Source of the DNA: JADJGC01 sp964617645
Lineage (GTDB): Bacteria; Zixibacteria; MSB-5A5; CAIYYT01
Assembly: GCA_964617645.1 (NCBI GenBank)
Contig: CAZTYE010000006.1
Location: 171,377 to 235,376, forward strand
DNA: 64,000 nucleotides
Direction: 5' to 3'
Shown here: piece by piece, positions 10,357 through 18,841 of the stretch
Layout: each line of letters opens with the position of its first letter
How positions within the stretch are numbered: the stretch's first letter is position 1
Notes under the pieces: model-generated
The model's database searches: none
What the model was told of the DNA's origin: nothing
The model's input: only the letters and a program-made list of their open reading frames with translations
Made by a program: the position numbers and the translations under genes

Positions 10357-10676
10357 TGTTCTGCCGAATCCGAGATAATATAGAGTGATTTAGAATAATA
10401 TCGGTGCAATCGGCGTCGAGTGTCAATAGCAATCTGAAGTGTGCTAAGCCGATCCCGCGCGACAAGACAACGATGCGCTTGCCGAGTGTGAATCTCTGCA
10501 AGAGTCAATAGCCCTCTGAACTCGCGGGCCTGATAATGTGCCGGCCGGCATTCGCGGCATCGTTCGATCATCATGCCTCGTTCGGTGCGCACTTTGTTCC
10601 CATTCCAGCTTTAGTTTGACATCCCGTATCCGATAGTTGAGTATAACGTTCAATGGCCTAATCGTTCACAGCGGGT
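10357..10676. promoter_or_regulatory. Divergent intergenic region between ECF sigma gene and cytochrome operon
   Basis: A 320-base space holding the start regions of two divergent transcription units. A TTGACA at 10616-10621 and a TATAAC at 10642-10647 face the cytochrome operon, but the 20-base spacer is too long for a good sigma-70 promoter. A 12-base perfect palindrome lies at 10539-10550. AT-rich sequence at 10365-10400 precedes the sigma gene. Small frames here have no family resemblance. Confidence 0.4.
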
Positions 10677-11615
10677 ATGCATGACACCTGCGAGTTGAAG
10701 AGCAACTCCTTGTTCTTGAACGGCCCAAGCAAATCGATTGAGGTATCTCGCTTGCGACGCTCGTTGCAGATAATCGCTTATGTATTGACTGCCCTGCTGA
10801 TTGCCGGATTGTGGCTGTACGGCAGCGAGTATTATCGCAGTCCGCTTAGCGACCGCCCCCATCATGATGATTATCGCGCGCTTCGCCCGGCAGGATCGCT
10901 CGGGCTGATTTACGGCTACATCGGCTCGGCGATGATGCTGCTCATGCTTAGCTATTCGCTGCGCAAGCGGACGAAGCTCCTGGGGGAGATCTTTTCACTG
11001 CGCACCTGGCTTGACATTCACATCTACTTGGGAGTATTCGGGCCGCTCTTCATCATCTTGCACACGTCTTTCAAAGTTCAGGGCCTGGTCGCCGTGAGCT
11101 TCTGGTCGATGGTGATAGTTGCCCTCAGCGGGTACTTCGGTCGCTACCTTTATCTTCAAATTCCCCGTAACATTCAGGGAAGCGAACTCTCCTTAAAGGA
11201 GATCGAGTCAAGCCGTGCGATCCTGGCACAGCGACTGGCCACCGACTATGGTCTCAGTCCGGAAATGCTTGCCGAAGTGGAGCGATTCACGCCGCCGGAT
11301 ACTGAGTCAGCGCCTTCGGCGCTGAGCGCGCTGCGGCAACTCATTAAATACAATCTCATCGAGCACCCACGACTGCGCCGGCGCCTCGAGCGCGAACTAA
11401 GACAATTTGGGGTCGCCGGTTCTCGACTCCGGCAACTCGTTAGTCTTCTCGGCCAGCGGGCTTTGACGCAACGCCGCATTGCGGCATTGGCGCAAATCCA
11501 CAGCCTGTTTCACTATTGGCACGTTGTGCACAAGCCGTTCGCGATCATCATGTACGCCGTCATGTTCATCCATATCGGCGTCGCGATTTGGACAGGATAC
11601 GGATGGCCGTTCTAA
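10677..11615 (+). CDS. Di-heme b-type cytochrome, inner membrane
   Basis: 312 residues with about five membrane helices. Two helices each carry a His-X13-His pair: His115/His129 (HIYLGVFGPLFIILH) and His285/His299 (HKPFAIIMYAVMFIH). Two such pairs on facing helices are the classic way to hold two stacked b hemes, as in cytochrome bc1 and ferric-reductase-like proteins. A soluble loop of about 110 residues (160-270) separates the two halves. The last 13 bases overlap the next gene, a multiheme c-type cytochrome. The likely job is moving electrons across the inner membrane between a cytoplasmic donor or quinol and the periplasmic cytochromes. No named family was recognised, so the role is inferred from ligands and neighbours. 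Confidence 0.75.
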   Translation: MHDTCELKSNSLFLNGPSKSIEVSRLRRSLQIIAYVLTALLIAGLWLYGSEYYRSPLSDRPHHDDYRALRPAGSLGLIYGYIGSAMMLLMLSYSLRKRTKLLGEIFSLRTWLDIHIYLGVFGPLFIILHTSFKVQGLVAVSFWSMVIVALSGYFGRYLYLQIPRNIQGSELSLKEIESSRAILAQRLATDYGLSPEMLAEVERFTPPDTESAPSALSALRQLIKYNLIEHPRLRRRLERELRQFGVAGSRLRQLVSLLGQRALTQRRIAALAQIHSLFHYWHVVHKPFAIIMYAVMFIHIGVAIWTGYGWPF

Positions 11616-13297
11616 CACAGCGGATATTGGGTGGGCGACTTCTGGTGGGCGCCCTGCTCCTCTTGGTCATCTCGGCTCGTCTCTCGGCGCAGTTGTCACC
11701 CGGCGACCTTCATCAAACGCATGCTTTTCTCGAAGGAATGAGCAATTGCGGCAAGTGTCACGGCTCGAAACAGGAGATTCTCGCCGATAACTGCCTTGCT
11801 TGTCACGCGTCGATAAAAACGAGTCTTGTCGGCAAGACCGGGCTGCACGGTCGTAACGATTACGTCGAATGCAATCTCTGTCACGTGGAACACCATGGGC
11901 GAGACTTTGAATTGATATTTTGGAAAGGCGGTCGGGAACAGTTCGATCATTCGGAAACCGGTTATGCTCTGGAAGGAAAGCATAAAGCCCTCGATTGCAG
12001 AAAGTGCCACAATCCGAAGAACATACTTTCTCCGGAGAGCCTGCTTGCCGAGCGGCGCACTCTGACTCAGACCTACTTGGGGCTGAACGCCAATTGTTCC
12101 AGTTGCCACTTTGATGAACATCGGGGGCAAGTCGGCGCCAACTGCCAGAGCTGCCACTCAGTGGCCGGCTGGAAACCGCTGGTGGGTTTTGATCACAACC
12201 GCACCAAATTCGTTCTGAGCGGGAAGCATCAGGCTCTGGCGTGCGAGAAATGCCACAAGCCGAGGCGGGACATCTCCAACGCTACCGATACCGCATTCGC
12301 GCAACTGACCGGAATCGCTCATCAGGCTTGCACCGACTGTCATCGCGATTCCCACCAGGGGAAGTTTGGTGTCAACTGCACCGGCTGTCATACGACAGAG
12401 AGCTGGAAGTCGAGCAACCGCGCCAACTTCGATCACAGCCGCACGAAATTCCCCTTGTTGGGACAGCACGCAACCCTGGTCTGCGAAAAGTGCCACAAGC
12501 CGGGGCAACCGTTCGCCGGACTCAAGTTCGATAAGTGCCGCGCTTGCCATGAGGACTATCATCGCGGGGAGTTTGCGTCGCGCCAATCCGCCGGGGCTTG
12601 CGAAGAATGCCATGACGTGCAAGGTTTCCGGCCGGCCAAGTTCTCACTCGAGCAGCACCAAACGTCCCGGTATCCGCTTCAAGGCGCGCACCTCGCCGTA
12701 CCGTGCGACGGCTGTCACCGCAAGGGCGCGGCATCGGCGCGGTTCCAGTTCGCTTTTGAGAAACGAGACTGCCAGTCGTGCCACGGGGATCCACACAAAG
12801 GCAGCCAGAAATCGATCGCCGGCGGTGGCGCAAATTGCGACGGCTGCCACAACGTCGAGTCGTGGTCGCTTGTCGCGTTCGACCACAATCGGACGAAATT
12901 TCCATTGCTTGGTAAGCACACTCAGACGGCATGTCGAGAATGTCATACGGCAAAATCAGCCAAGTTCGATCCGGCCGCCATGAAGTTTGCGCTCACTAAC
13001 TTCACTTGTGTCGCCTGCCACATCGACACGCATCGTGGACAATTTGCATCCGTAAGCGACAAATCTTCAACGGATTGCGGCCGCTGTCATTTTTCTACGC
13101 GGTGGAGTGAGTTAAAATTCGACCATAATCGGGATTCTGCATATAAGTTGGAAAGCGCACATACTCGCGTTCCATGCCGCGGTTGTCATAAACAAGAATC
13201 TATAGATTCGATCCTGGTAGTCCGATATAAACCGATAGGGACTGACTGCCGGAACTGTCACGATACTGAACTTTACCAAAATCGAAGTCGACCATGA
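11603..13297 (+). CDS. Periplasmic multiheme c-type cytochrome, 20 CXXCH
   Basis: 564 residues from ATG 11603, which opens a signal peptide (LLVGALLLLVISARLSAQ); a longer upstream frame exists but lacks this. I count 20 CXXCH heme c attachment motifs, spread evenly to the C-terminus. Between them recur FDHNRTKFxLxGKHxxxxCxxCH segments, whose free histidines (FDH, GKH) could be distal heme ligands, and HRGQ/HQGKFG segments. The pattern matches the doubled-CXXCH/cytochrome c7-like repeats of extracellular electron transfer proteins. It overlaps the cytochrome b gene (13 bases) and the following cytochrome gene (ATGA), so translation is coupled. No catalytic domain is visible, so it probably serves as an electron wire. 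Confidence 0.88.
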   Translation: MAVLTQRILGGRLLVGALLLLVISARLSAQLSPGDLHQTHAFLEGMSNCGKCHGSKQEILADNCLACHASIKTSLVGKTGLHGRNDYVECNLCHVEHHGRDFELIFWKGGREQFDHSETGYALEGKHKALDCRKCHNPKNILSPESLLAERRTLTQTYLGLNANCSSCHFDEHRGQVGANCQSCHSVAGWKPLVGFDHNRTKFVLSGKHQALACEKCHKPRRDISNATDTAFAQLTGIAHQACTDCHRDSHQGKFGVNCTGCHTTESWKSSNRANFDHSRTKFPLLGQHATLVCEKCHKPGQPFAGLKFDKCRACHEDYHRGEFASRQSAGACEECHDVQGFRPAKFSLEQHQTSRYPLQGAHLAVPCDGCHRKGAASARFQFAFEKRDCQSCHGDPHKGSQKSIAGGGANCDGCHNVESWSLVAFDHNRTKFPLLGKHTQTACRECHTAKSAKFDPAAMKFALTNFTCVACHIDTHRGQFASVSDKSSTDCGRCHFSTRWSELKFDHNRDSAYKLESAHTRVPCRGCHKQESIDSILVVRYKPIGTDCRNCHDTELYQNRSRP

Positions 13298-16200
13298 AGC
13301 GAATCCGGTTTTTCGTCATATTCTCCGCCGCCATCGGGCTGATACTCGCACTCTCCCTGGGCGGCTCTAAGAATCCTCACGGCGATATCCAGCTCAAATG
13401 CGAAACCTGTCACGTGGCGTCATCATGGACGGAAATCAAGAAGGACGCTGGCTTCGATCACCAACGCACTCAATTCCCGTTAATCGGGGCACACGAGCAA
13501 ACGCCCTGCATTTCGTGTCACAAGGACTTGCGCTTCTCCCAAACTTCATCCCAGTGTGCGGATTGTCACAGCGACGTGCATCGCGGCAAATTGGGAGTTC
13601 AATGTCAGGGGTGTCACACTTCGGAAAGCTGGGAAAATCGCCAATCGTTGTTCCAGCAGCACGCGGCGCTCGGATTTCCGCTGACGGGAATCCACGCCAC
13701 GGCCGACTGTAGCGCCTGCCACCGTAATGCTCTGCGCGATGATTTCGCCGGCACGCCCACCGATTGCAACGGTTGTCACGACGAGGACTTTCGCGCCACG
13801 TCAAGCCCCAATCACGTTCTTGCCGGATTCAGCACTGAATGCGAAACTTGCCACAACCTGGCGGCGAATTCGTGGCTGGGCGTCCGGTACGATCATCCAC
13901 CCGAGTTTCGCCTCGAAGGCGGCCACGCCGGATTGCTCTGTAGCGACTGTCACTCCCAACAATTCGCCGGCACTTCCAATCAATGCTTTTCGTGTCACGA
14001 AAGCGATTTTGCGTCGGCGGAAGATCCCAATCATCCCCAAGCCGACTTTGATCATGATTGCACCGCTTGTCACGGCGTGATAGCTTGGTCACCGGCGTCA
14101 TTCGATCATGCACTGACTCAGTTCCCATTGACCGGAGGTCATGCCGGCGTCGATTGCGCCAGTTGTCACGCAGCGGGTTACACGGGCACCTCGATGCAGT
14201 GCTTTTCGTGCCATGACGGCGAGTTTGCGGAAGCCGACGAACCCGACCACGACGCCAACAACTTTGACCACGACTGTACGTCTTGTCACACTACAGCCGC
14301 CTGGGAGCCGTCAACCTTCGATCACAACGCAACTCAGTTCGCCTTGACTGGCGCGCATGTGTCGCTGAATTGCGCGAGTTGCCACAGCGCGGGCTACGTC
14401 AATCTGGCAACGGACTGCTTCTCCTGTCACGGCGACAATTTCGCCGCGGTCGATGATCCGAACCACGTGGAAAATCAGTTCAATCACGATTGCGCCCAGT
14501 GTCACTCGACCACGGCTTGGACGCCGGTGAACTTCGATCATTCATCGACCGGGTTTTTGCTGACCGGGGCGCACAGCGGCTTGGACTGCGCCAGTTGCCA
14601 CGCCGGCGGCTACGCCGGCACTTCGCCACTCTGCAACTCGTGCCATGCCGCCGATTACAATTCGACATCCGACCCGAATCACGCGCTAAACACATTCCCG
14701 CTTGATTGCAATCAATGCCATTCGACAACCGCTTGGGTCCCCGCCGATCCGCGCGGTTACAATCACGAACTCACCGGCTTTGCGCTGACCGGTGCGCATG
14801 CGACCGTCGCGTGCATGAGTTGCCATGCGAGCGGTTTCACAAATACTTCGGCGCTCTGTTTTTCGTGCCATAGCTCCGAGTTCAACGGCGCCACCGATCC
14901 CAACCACGTTACGAACAGCTTCGACCACGACTGCACGACCTGTCATTCAACCATCGCCTGGGAGCCGGCAACCTTCGATCATAACCGCACTGACTTCCCC
15001 TTAACCGGCGCCCACGCGGGACTTTCTTGCGTTGGTTGTCATGGCAATGGCTATACCAACACCAGCAGCGAATGTTTCTCCTGCCACAGCGGTGATTTCG
15101 CATCGGCGGGCGATCCCGATCATCAGCAAAACAACTTCGACCACGATTGCACCGGCTGCCACACGACATCGAGCTGGTCCCCGAGCGCTTTCGATCACAG
15201 CGCAACGCAATTCACGCTGACCGGCGCGCATCTAACCGTAGATTGTATCTCTTGCCACGCGACCGGTTACGCGGCAACGCCGCTGGACTGTTTCAGTTGC
15301 CATCAGAGCGAATTCAATCAGGTGACCGAGCCGAATCATGCTCTGCAGAACTTTGACCACGACTGCACGTCGTGCCATACGACCGGCGCGTGGAAGCCGG
15401 CGACTTTCGATCACGGCGCAACCGAATTCCCGCTCACCGGGGCCCATTCATCGCTGCAGTGCATCGCCTGCCACGCCGAGAGCTACACCGGTCTCGAATC
15501 CAACTGCGTCTCCTGCCATCGCGGCGCTTACGATTCCGAGCCGAACCCGGATCATGCGCTGGCCGAGTTTTCGGTGGAGTGCCAGACCTGCCATTCGACG
15601 ACATCATGGATGCCGGCGAATTGGGACCATACCATTACCGGATTCGCTCTCACCGGCGCGCATACGGCAACGGATTGCCAATCATGCCACATCATCATGT
15701 ATGAGGGCACACTCTCCGGCTGTTATGACTGTCATCAGAGTAACTATGCTTCGGCAGCCGAACCGGATCACGTCGCCAACAACTTCGATCACAACTGCGC
15801 GACCTGTCACACGACCACGGCCTGGGAGCCGTCAACATTCAATCATAATACGACCGGCTTTGCCCTCACCGGCGCGCATGCCGGTCTCGCCTGTCTTGAG
15901 TGTCATTCGTCCGGCTACGCCAACACCAGCGCCGCCTGTTACTCTTGTCATGCCGGAGACTTTAATGGTGTCGCAGATCCGAACCACGTGAGCAACAATT
16001 TCGATCACAATTGCGCCGCTTGCCACACCACTACCGCTTGGACGCCCGCGTATTTCGACCACAGCGGCACCGCGTTCGTTCTTACCGGAGCGCATGTCGG
16101 CCTCCAGTGCGCCGCGTGCCACGCGACCGGTTATGCCAACACCAGTGCAGAATGCTACTCCTGCCATGCCGGCGATTTCAGCGATGCAACTGATCCGAAC

Positions 16201-17142
16201 CATGTCACGAACAACTTCGATCACAATTGCGCGCTGTGCCATTCGACAGCGGCTTGGCAACCGGCGTCGTTCGACCACAACGGCACCGCGTTTCCGTTAA
16301 CCGGAGCGCATGCGAATCAGCAGTGCATTGCCTGTCATGCTAACGGCTACAGCAACACCAGCGCCGACTGCTACTCTTGCCATCAGGGCGATTTCGCTGC
16401 CGTAACCGACCCCAATCACGTGGCGAATAATTTCGACCACAATTGCGTGTCCTGCCACAACACCAGCGCCTGGTTACCGGCAACCTTTGATCATGCCGGC
16501 ACGAGTTTTCCACTCACCGGCGCCCACACGACACTCCAGTGCATCGCCTGTCACGCTTCCGGATACACGAATACGCCGTCCTTGTGCTTCGATTGTCATA
16601 GTGGTGACTTTACATCGGTGACTGATCCGGATCACACTTTGGCCGGTTTTAGCCACGATTGCACCGGCTGCCACACGACCACGGCCTGGTCGCCAACATC
16701 TTTCAATCATGGCACGACCGGATTTACTCTGACCGGCGCGCACCTGTCCCTCCAGTGCCTCGCCTGCCATGCCACCGCATATGCCGGCACGTCTCCGCTT
16801 TGCTTTGCCTGTCATCAGCTCGCGTACGACAACACAACCAACCCCGATCACACGGCGGCGAACTTTCCGACCGAGTGTCAGACCTGCCACACTACGACGG
16901 CCTGGACACCGGCCAACTGGAATCACGACTCTCAATATTTCCCGATCTATTCCGGCAAACACCGCGAGAAATGGGATCAGTGTGCCGATTGTCACGTCAA
17001 CCCCGCGAACTTTTCCGTCTTCGAGTGCATCTTCTGTCACGAGCACAACCAGACCAAGATGGACGACAAACACAGCGGCGAAAACGGCTATCAATACAAC
17101 AGTAATGCCTGCCTCAATTGTCATCCGAACGGGAGTTCTTGA
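13294..17142 (+). CDS. Giant repeat multiheme c-type cytochrome, 52 CXXCH
   Basis: 1282 residues with an N-terminal hydrophobic export signal (RFFVIFSAAIGLILALSL). I count 52 CXXCH motifs. From about residue 179 the protein is 14 repeats of 72 residues (216 bases), each with three CXXCH. The consensus runs FDHDCxxCH, AWxPxxFDH, TxFxLTGAH, CxxCHAxGY, CFSCHxxDF, DPNH. Each repeat thus has four histidines outside CXXCH (FDH, FDH, GAH, PNH), enough for bis-His ligation of all three hemes. Two degenerate triplets precede and four extra motifs end the chain. No other domain is seen. It sits between the 20-heme cytochrome (4-base overlap) and the beta-barrel gene. It is probably an extended electron conduit through the periplasm or outside the cell. 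Codon-level divergence between repeats argues against assembly collapse. Confidence 0.9.
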   Translation: MKRIRFFVIFSAAIGLILALSLGGSKNPHGDIQLKCETCHVASSWTEIKKDAGFDHQRTQFPLIGAHEQTPCISCHKDLRFSQTSSQCADCHSDVHRGKLGVQCQGCHTSESWENRQSLFQQHAALGFPLTGIHATADCSACHRNALRDDFAGTPTDCNGCHDEDFRATSSPNHVLAGFSTECETCHNLAANSWLGVRYDHPPEFRLEGGHAGLLCSDCHSQQFAGTSNQCFSCHESDFASAEDPNHPQADFDHDCTACHGVIAWSPASFDHALTQFPLTGGHAGVDCASCHAAGYTGTSMQCFSCHDGEFAEADEPDHDANNFDHDCTSCHTTAAWEPSTFDHNATQFALTGAHVSLNCASCHSAGYVNLATDCFSCHGDNFAAVDDPNHVENQFNHDCAQCHSTTAWTPVNFDHSSTGFLLTGAHSGLDCASCHAGGYAGTSPLCNSCHAADYNSTSDPNHALNTFPLDCNQCHSTTAWVPADPRGYNHELTGFALTGAHATVACMSCHASGFTNTSALCFSCHSSEFNGATDPNHVTNSFDHDCTTCHSTIAWEPATFDHNRTDFPLTGAHAGLSCVGCHGNGYTNTSSECFSCHSGDFASAGDPDHQQNNFDHDCTGCHTTSSWSPSAFDHSATQFTLTGAHLTVDCISCHATGYAATPLDCFSCHQSEFNQVTEPNHALQNFDHDCTSCHTTGAWKPATFDHGATEFPLTGAHSSLQCIACHAESYTGLESNCVSCHRGAYDSEPNPDHALAEFSVECQTCHSTTSWMPANWDHTITGFALTGAHTATDCQSCHIIMYEGTLSGCYDCHQSNYASAAEPDHVANNFDHNCATCHTTTAWEPSTFNHNTTGFALTGAHAGLACLECHSSGYANTSAACYSCHAGDFNGVADPNHVSNNFDHNCAACHTTTAWTPAYFDHSGTAFVLTGAHVGLQCAACHATGYANTSAECYSCHAGDFSDATDPNHVTNNFDHNCALCHSTAAWQPASFDHNGTAFPLTGAHANQQCIACHANGYSNTSADCYSCHQGDFAAVTDPNHVANNFDHNCVSCHNTSAWLPATFDHAGTSFPLTGAHTTLQCIACHASGYTNTPSLCFDCHSGDFTSVTDPDHTLAGFSHDCTGCHTTTAWSPTSFNHGTTGFTLTGAHLSLQCLACHATAYAGTSPLCFACHQLAYDNTTNPDHTAANFPTECQTCHTTTAWTPANWNHDSQYFPIYSGKHREKWDQCADCHVNPANFSVFECIFCHEHNQTKMDDKHSGENGYQYNSNACLNCHPNGSS
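13828..16863 (+). repeat. Fourteen tandem 216-bp coding repeats (three-heme units)
   Basis: The start of the unit (FSTEC/FDHDC codons) recurs at 13828, 14263, 14479, 14695, 14920, 15136 and so on. The step is 216 bases except where a few codons are inserted, for example DPRGY near 14745. Fourteen units plus 12 extra bases fill the interval. Heme motifs and flanking histidines are conserved, while third codon positions vary freely, so selection acts on the protein. Confidence 0.85.
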
Positions 17143-18815
17143 GCCTGAGCAATCCCCCATCACCACCATCATCACGAGTGCGACTGACCATCGTTGCGAA
17201 TCTCGTGTTCATACTTGTTTCATTTGCGGCGACTCGAGGTGATTCCACTCGCGCGGTTGTCGATCCCTCTTTGCGTGATTTTGTCGTCAAGTATCTTTCT
17301 GCCGAAAGCGTCTACTTGGATGGCGGACGGCTCGATGGCCTGCGGAAAGGCGACCGGCTGATGATCACGCGCGGCGATAGCGTCGTGGCGGTGTTGGAAA
17401 TCCGTTACGTTTCAAATACTTCGGCATCGTGTGCAGTCGTGGAAAGCGCCGGCCGCGTCTTTCCCAATGATGTTGCGATTCTCTCCCAGCGCGGCCCGGA
17501 GGTTGCAGGCCAATCGTTCATCGCGCCCGGTGATTCCGCCGGCGCTGTGCCGGAACCGGCAGCGGACTCGCAGACTGTCGCTCGACAACAACGGCCGCCG
17601 GCACGGTACAACGGCGCCGTCTCAATCCAGTTCTACTCCTGGGCCGACCGCGACGAGCGCCGTATCGACTTTTCGCAATCGACCTTGCGCATCAATTTTC
17701 GGGCGCGCCAAATCGGCGGCTATCCGCTGAGCCTGTCTGTGCGCACGCGCGGAGAGTATGATCTCCGCAACCGCAGTTACGCCGCCGCTGTTCCGAAAGA
17801 CGACTGGGAGAATCGGATTCACGAGTTGTCACTCAGTTTCGATAGTCCGAGTTCGCCGCTGAACTTTCAGATCGGTCGCATCCTGCCCCGCAAGTTGTCC
17901 GGCGCGGGATACATTGACGGCTTTTCGCTGCGGCGCAACGTCTCGAGCAAAACCAGCCTCGGTGTTTTTGCCGGATTGCGGCCGCGCTGGCAATATCAGG
18001 ATAACGCGGTCAGCCTCCAGAAATACGGCCTCTTCTTCAGCTTGTCTCGCGGTGAAAACCGATCAAGCTCTATCGAGCAGTCGATCTCCCTGACCGGGGA
18101 GTATCATGGCTCCACGCCGAGCCGCGAGTACCTGTATCTTCAGGGATCAATGAATCTGCGTCAGCGTTGGACGACGACGCATATCTTCGAACTCGATCTG
18201 AACCGCGGTTGGCGTAAGGATCGCGAAGGTTCTGGATTCACTCTGACCTCCGTGTACCTCAATTCTCGTTACCGCTTCAATCGCGTCGTCTCGGCTGGAG
18301 TAACTTTCGACAATCGCCGCTCCGTCTGGTCGTATGAGTCTTTGACGACCGCCGATAGTCTCTTTGATAGTCAGCTCCGCACCGGCTGGCGCGGACAAAT
18401 CAACTTGCGGCTCCCGCTGGGAGTTTCGTTGTACACCAATGTCGGATACAGAAAGCGCTCCGGGGACGCTTCTCCTACGACGTCTTATTCGGGCAGCTTC
18501 ACGAAATCGGGACTCGTAGCCGCCGGCAGCAGCCTGAGTCTGCGCTATGCCGCTTTTGACGGCCCCAATAGCCGCGGATCGAACTATGGCGCGCGAATCA
18601 GCCAGACACTCTGGGGTTCCAGCTCCGTCGACATTGGCTTTGCCGAGTATCGCTACAGGCTCAATGGCGGCGACGCTCGCACAAATCGAACGATCGACGG
18701 CGTAACTTACTTAAACCTGAGCCGCCACTTCTTCTGGATCGGCAGTCTGCAATTCGACCGGGGCGATGATGTCCGCGGAGTCGGCATCCGCCTCGAATCG
18801 GGATATCGCATTTAG
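17118..18815 (+). CDS. Outer-membrane beta-barrel candidate (porin of porin-cytochrome conduit)
   Basis: Up to 565 residues. The start is uncertain between TTG 17118 and GTG 17178; the latter directly opens the signal peptide (IVANLVFILVSFAATRG). A GGGAG at 17131-17135 suggests initiation inside this range. Residues about 50-130 form a small beta domain with a YLDGGRxDGLRKGDR motif, like the SH3-like module found in FlgT and other envelope proteins. From about 165 to the end, alternating hydrophobic/polar strands with frequent aromatic residues, Arg and short Asn/Gly/Asp turns look like an outer-membrane barrel (NFQIGRILPRKLSGAGY, LRLPLGVSLYTNVGYRKR). It follows two multiheme cytochromes in the same operon, as MtrB/PioB-type porins accompany their cytochromes. 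No direct homology to MtrB is claimed. Confidence 0.65.
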   Translation: MSSEREFLSLSNPPSPPSSRVRLTIVANLVFILVSFAATRGDSTRAVVDPSLRDFVVKYLSAESVYLDGGRLDGLRKGDRLMITRGDSVVAVLEIRYVSNTSASCAVVESAGRVFPNDVAILSQRGPEVAGQSFIAPGDSAGAVPEPAADSQTVARQQRPPARYNGAVSIQFYSWADRDERRIDFSQSTLRINFRARQIGGYPLSLSVRTRGEYDLRNRSYAAAVPKDDWENRIHELSLSFDSPSSPLNFQIGRILPRKLSGAGYIDGFSLRRNVSSKTSLGVFAGLRPRWQYQDNAVSLQKYGLFFSLSRGENRSSSIEQSISLTGEYHGSTPSREYLYLQGSMNLRQRWTTTHIFELDLNRGWRKDREGSGFTLTSVYLNSRYRFNRVVSAGVTFDNRRSVWSYESLTTADSLFDSQLRTGWRGQINLRLPLGVSLYTNVGYRKRSGDASPTTSYSGSFTKSGLVAAGSSLSLRYAAFDGPNSRGSNYGARISQTLWGSSSVDIGFAEYRYRLNGGDARTNRTIDGVTYLNLSRHFFWIGSLQFDRGDDVRGVGIRLESGYRI

Positions 18816-18841
18816 TCTTGCCCAAACGCGGGACCGCGGTT

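Noticed and set aside
10326..10592. 88-codon minus-strand frame upstream of the ECF sigma gene
   Set aside because: Overlaps the sigma gene start out of frame, Arg-rich translation without family; a shorter reading with a CxxC was considered but has no support.
10616..10647. TTGACA/TATAAC as a promoter for the cytochrome operon
   Set aside because: The 20-base spacer is too long for a normal sigma-70 promoter; kept only as a note in the intergenic entry.
13828..16863. Regular 216-bp periodicity, considered as CRISPR or satellite DNA
   Set aside because: The period is far too long for CRISPR, no spacers are visible, and conservation follows codons of the heme motifs.
16474..17175. 233-codon minus-strand frame inside the heme repeats
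   Set aside because: Periodic only because the cytochrome repeats are periodic; no signal or domain.
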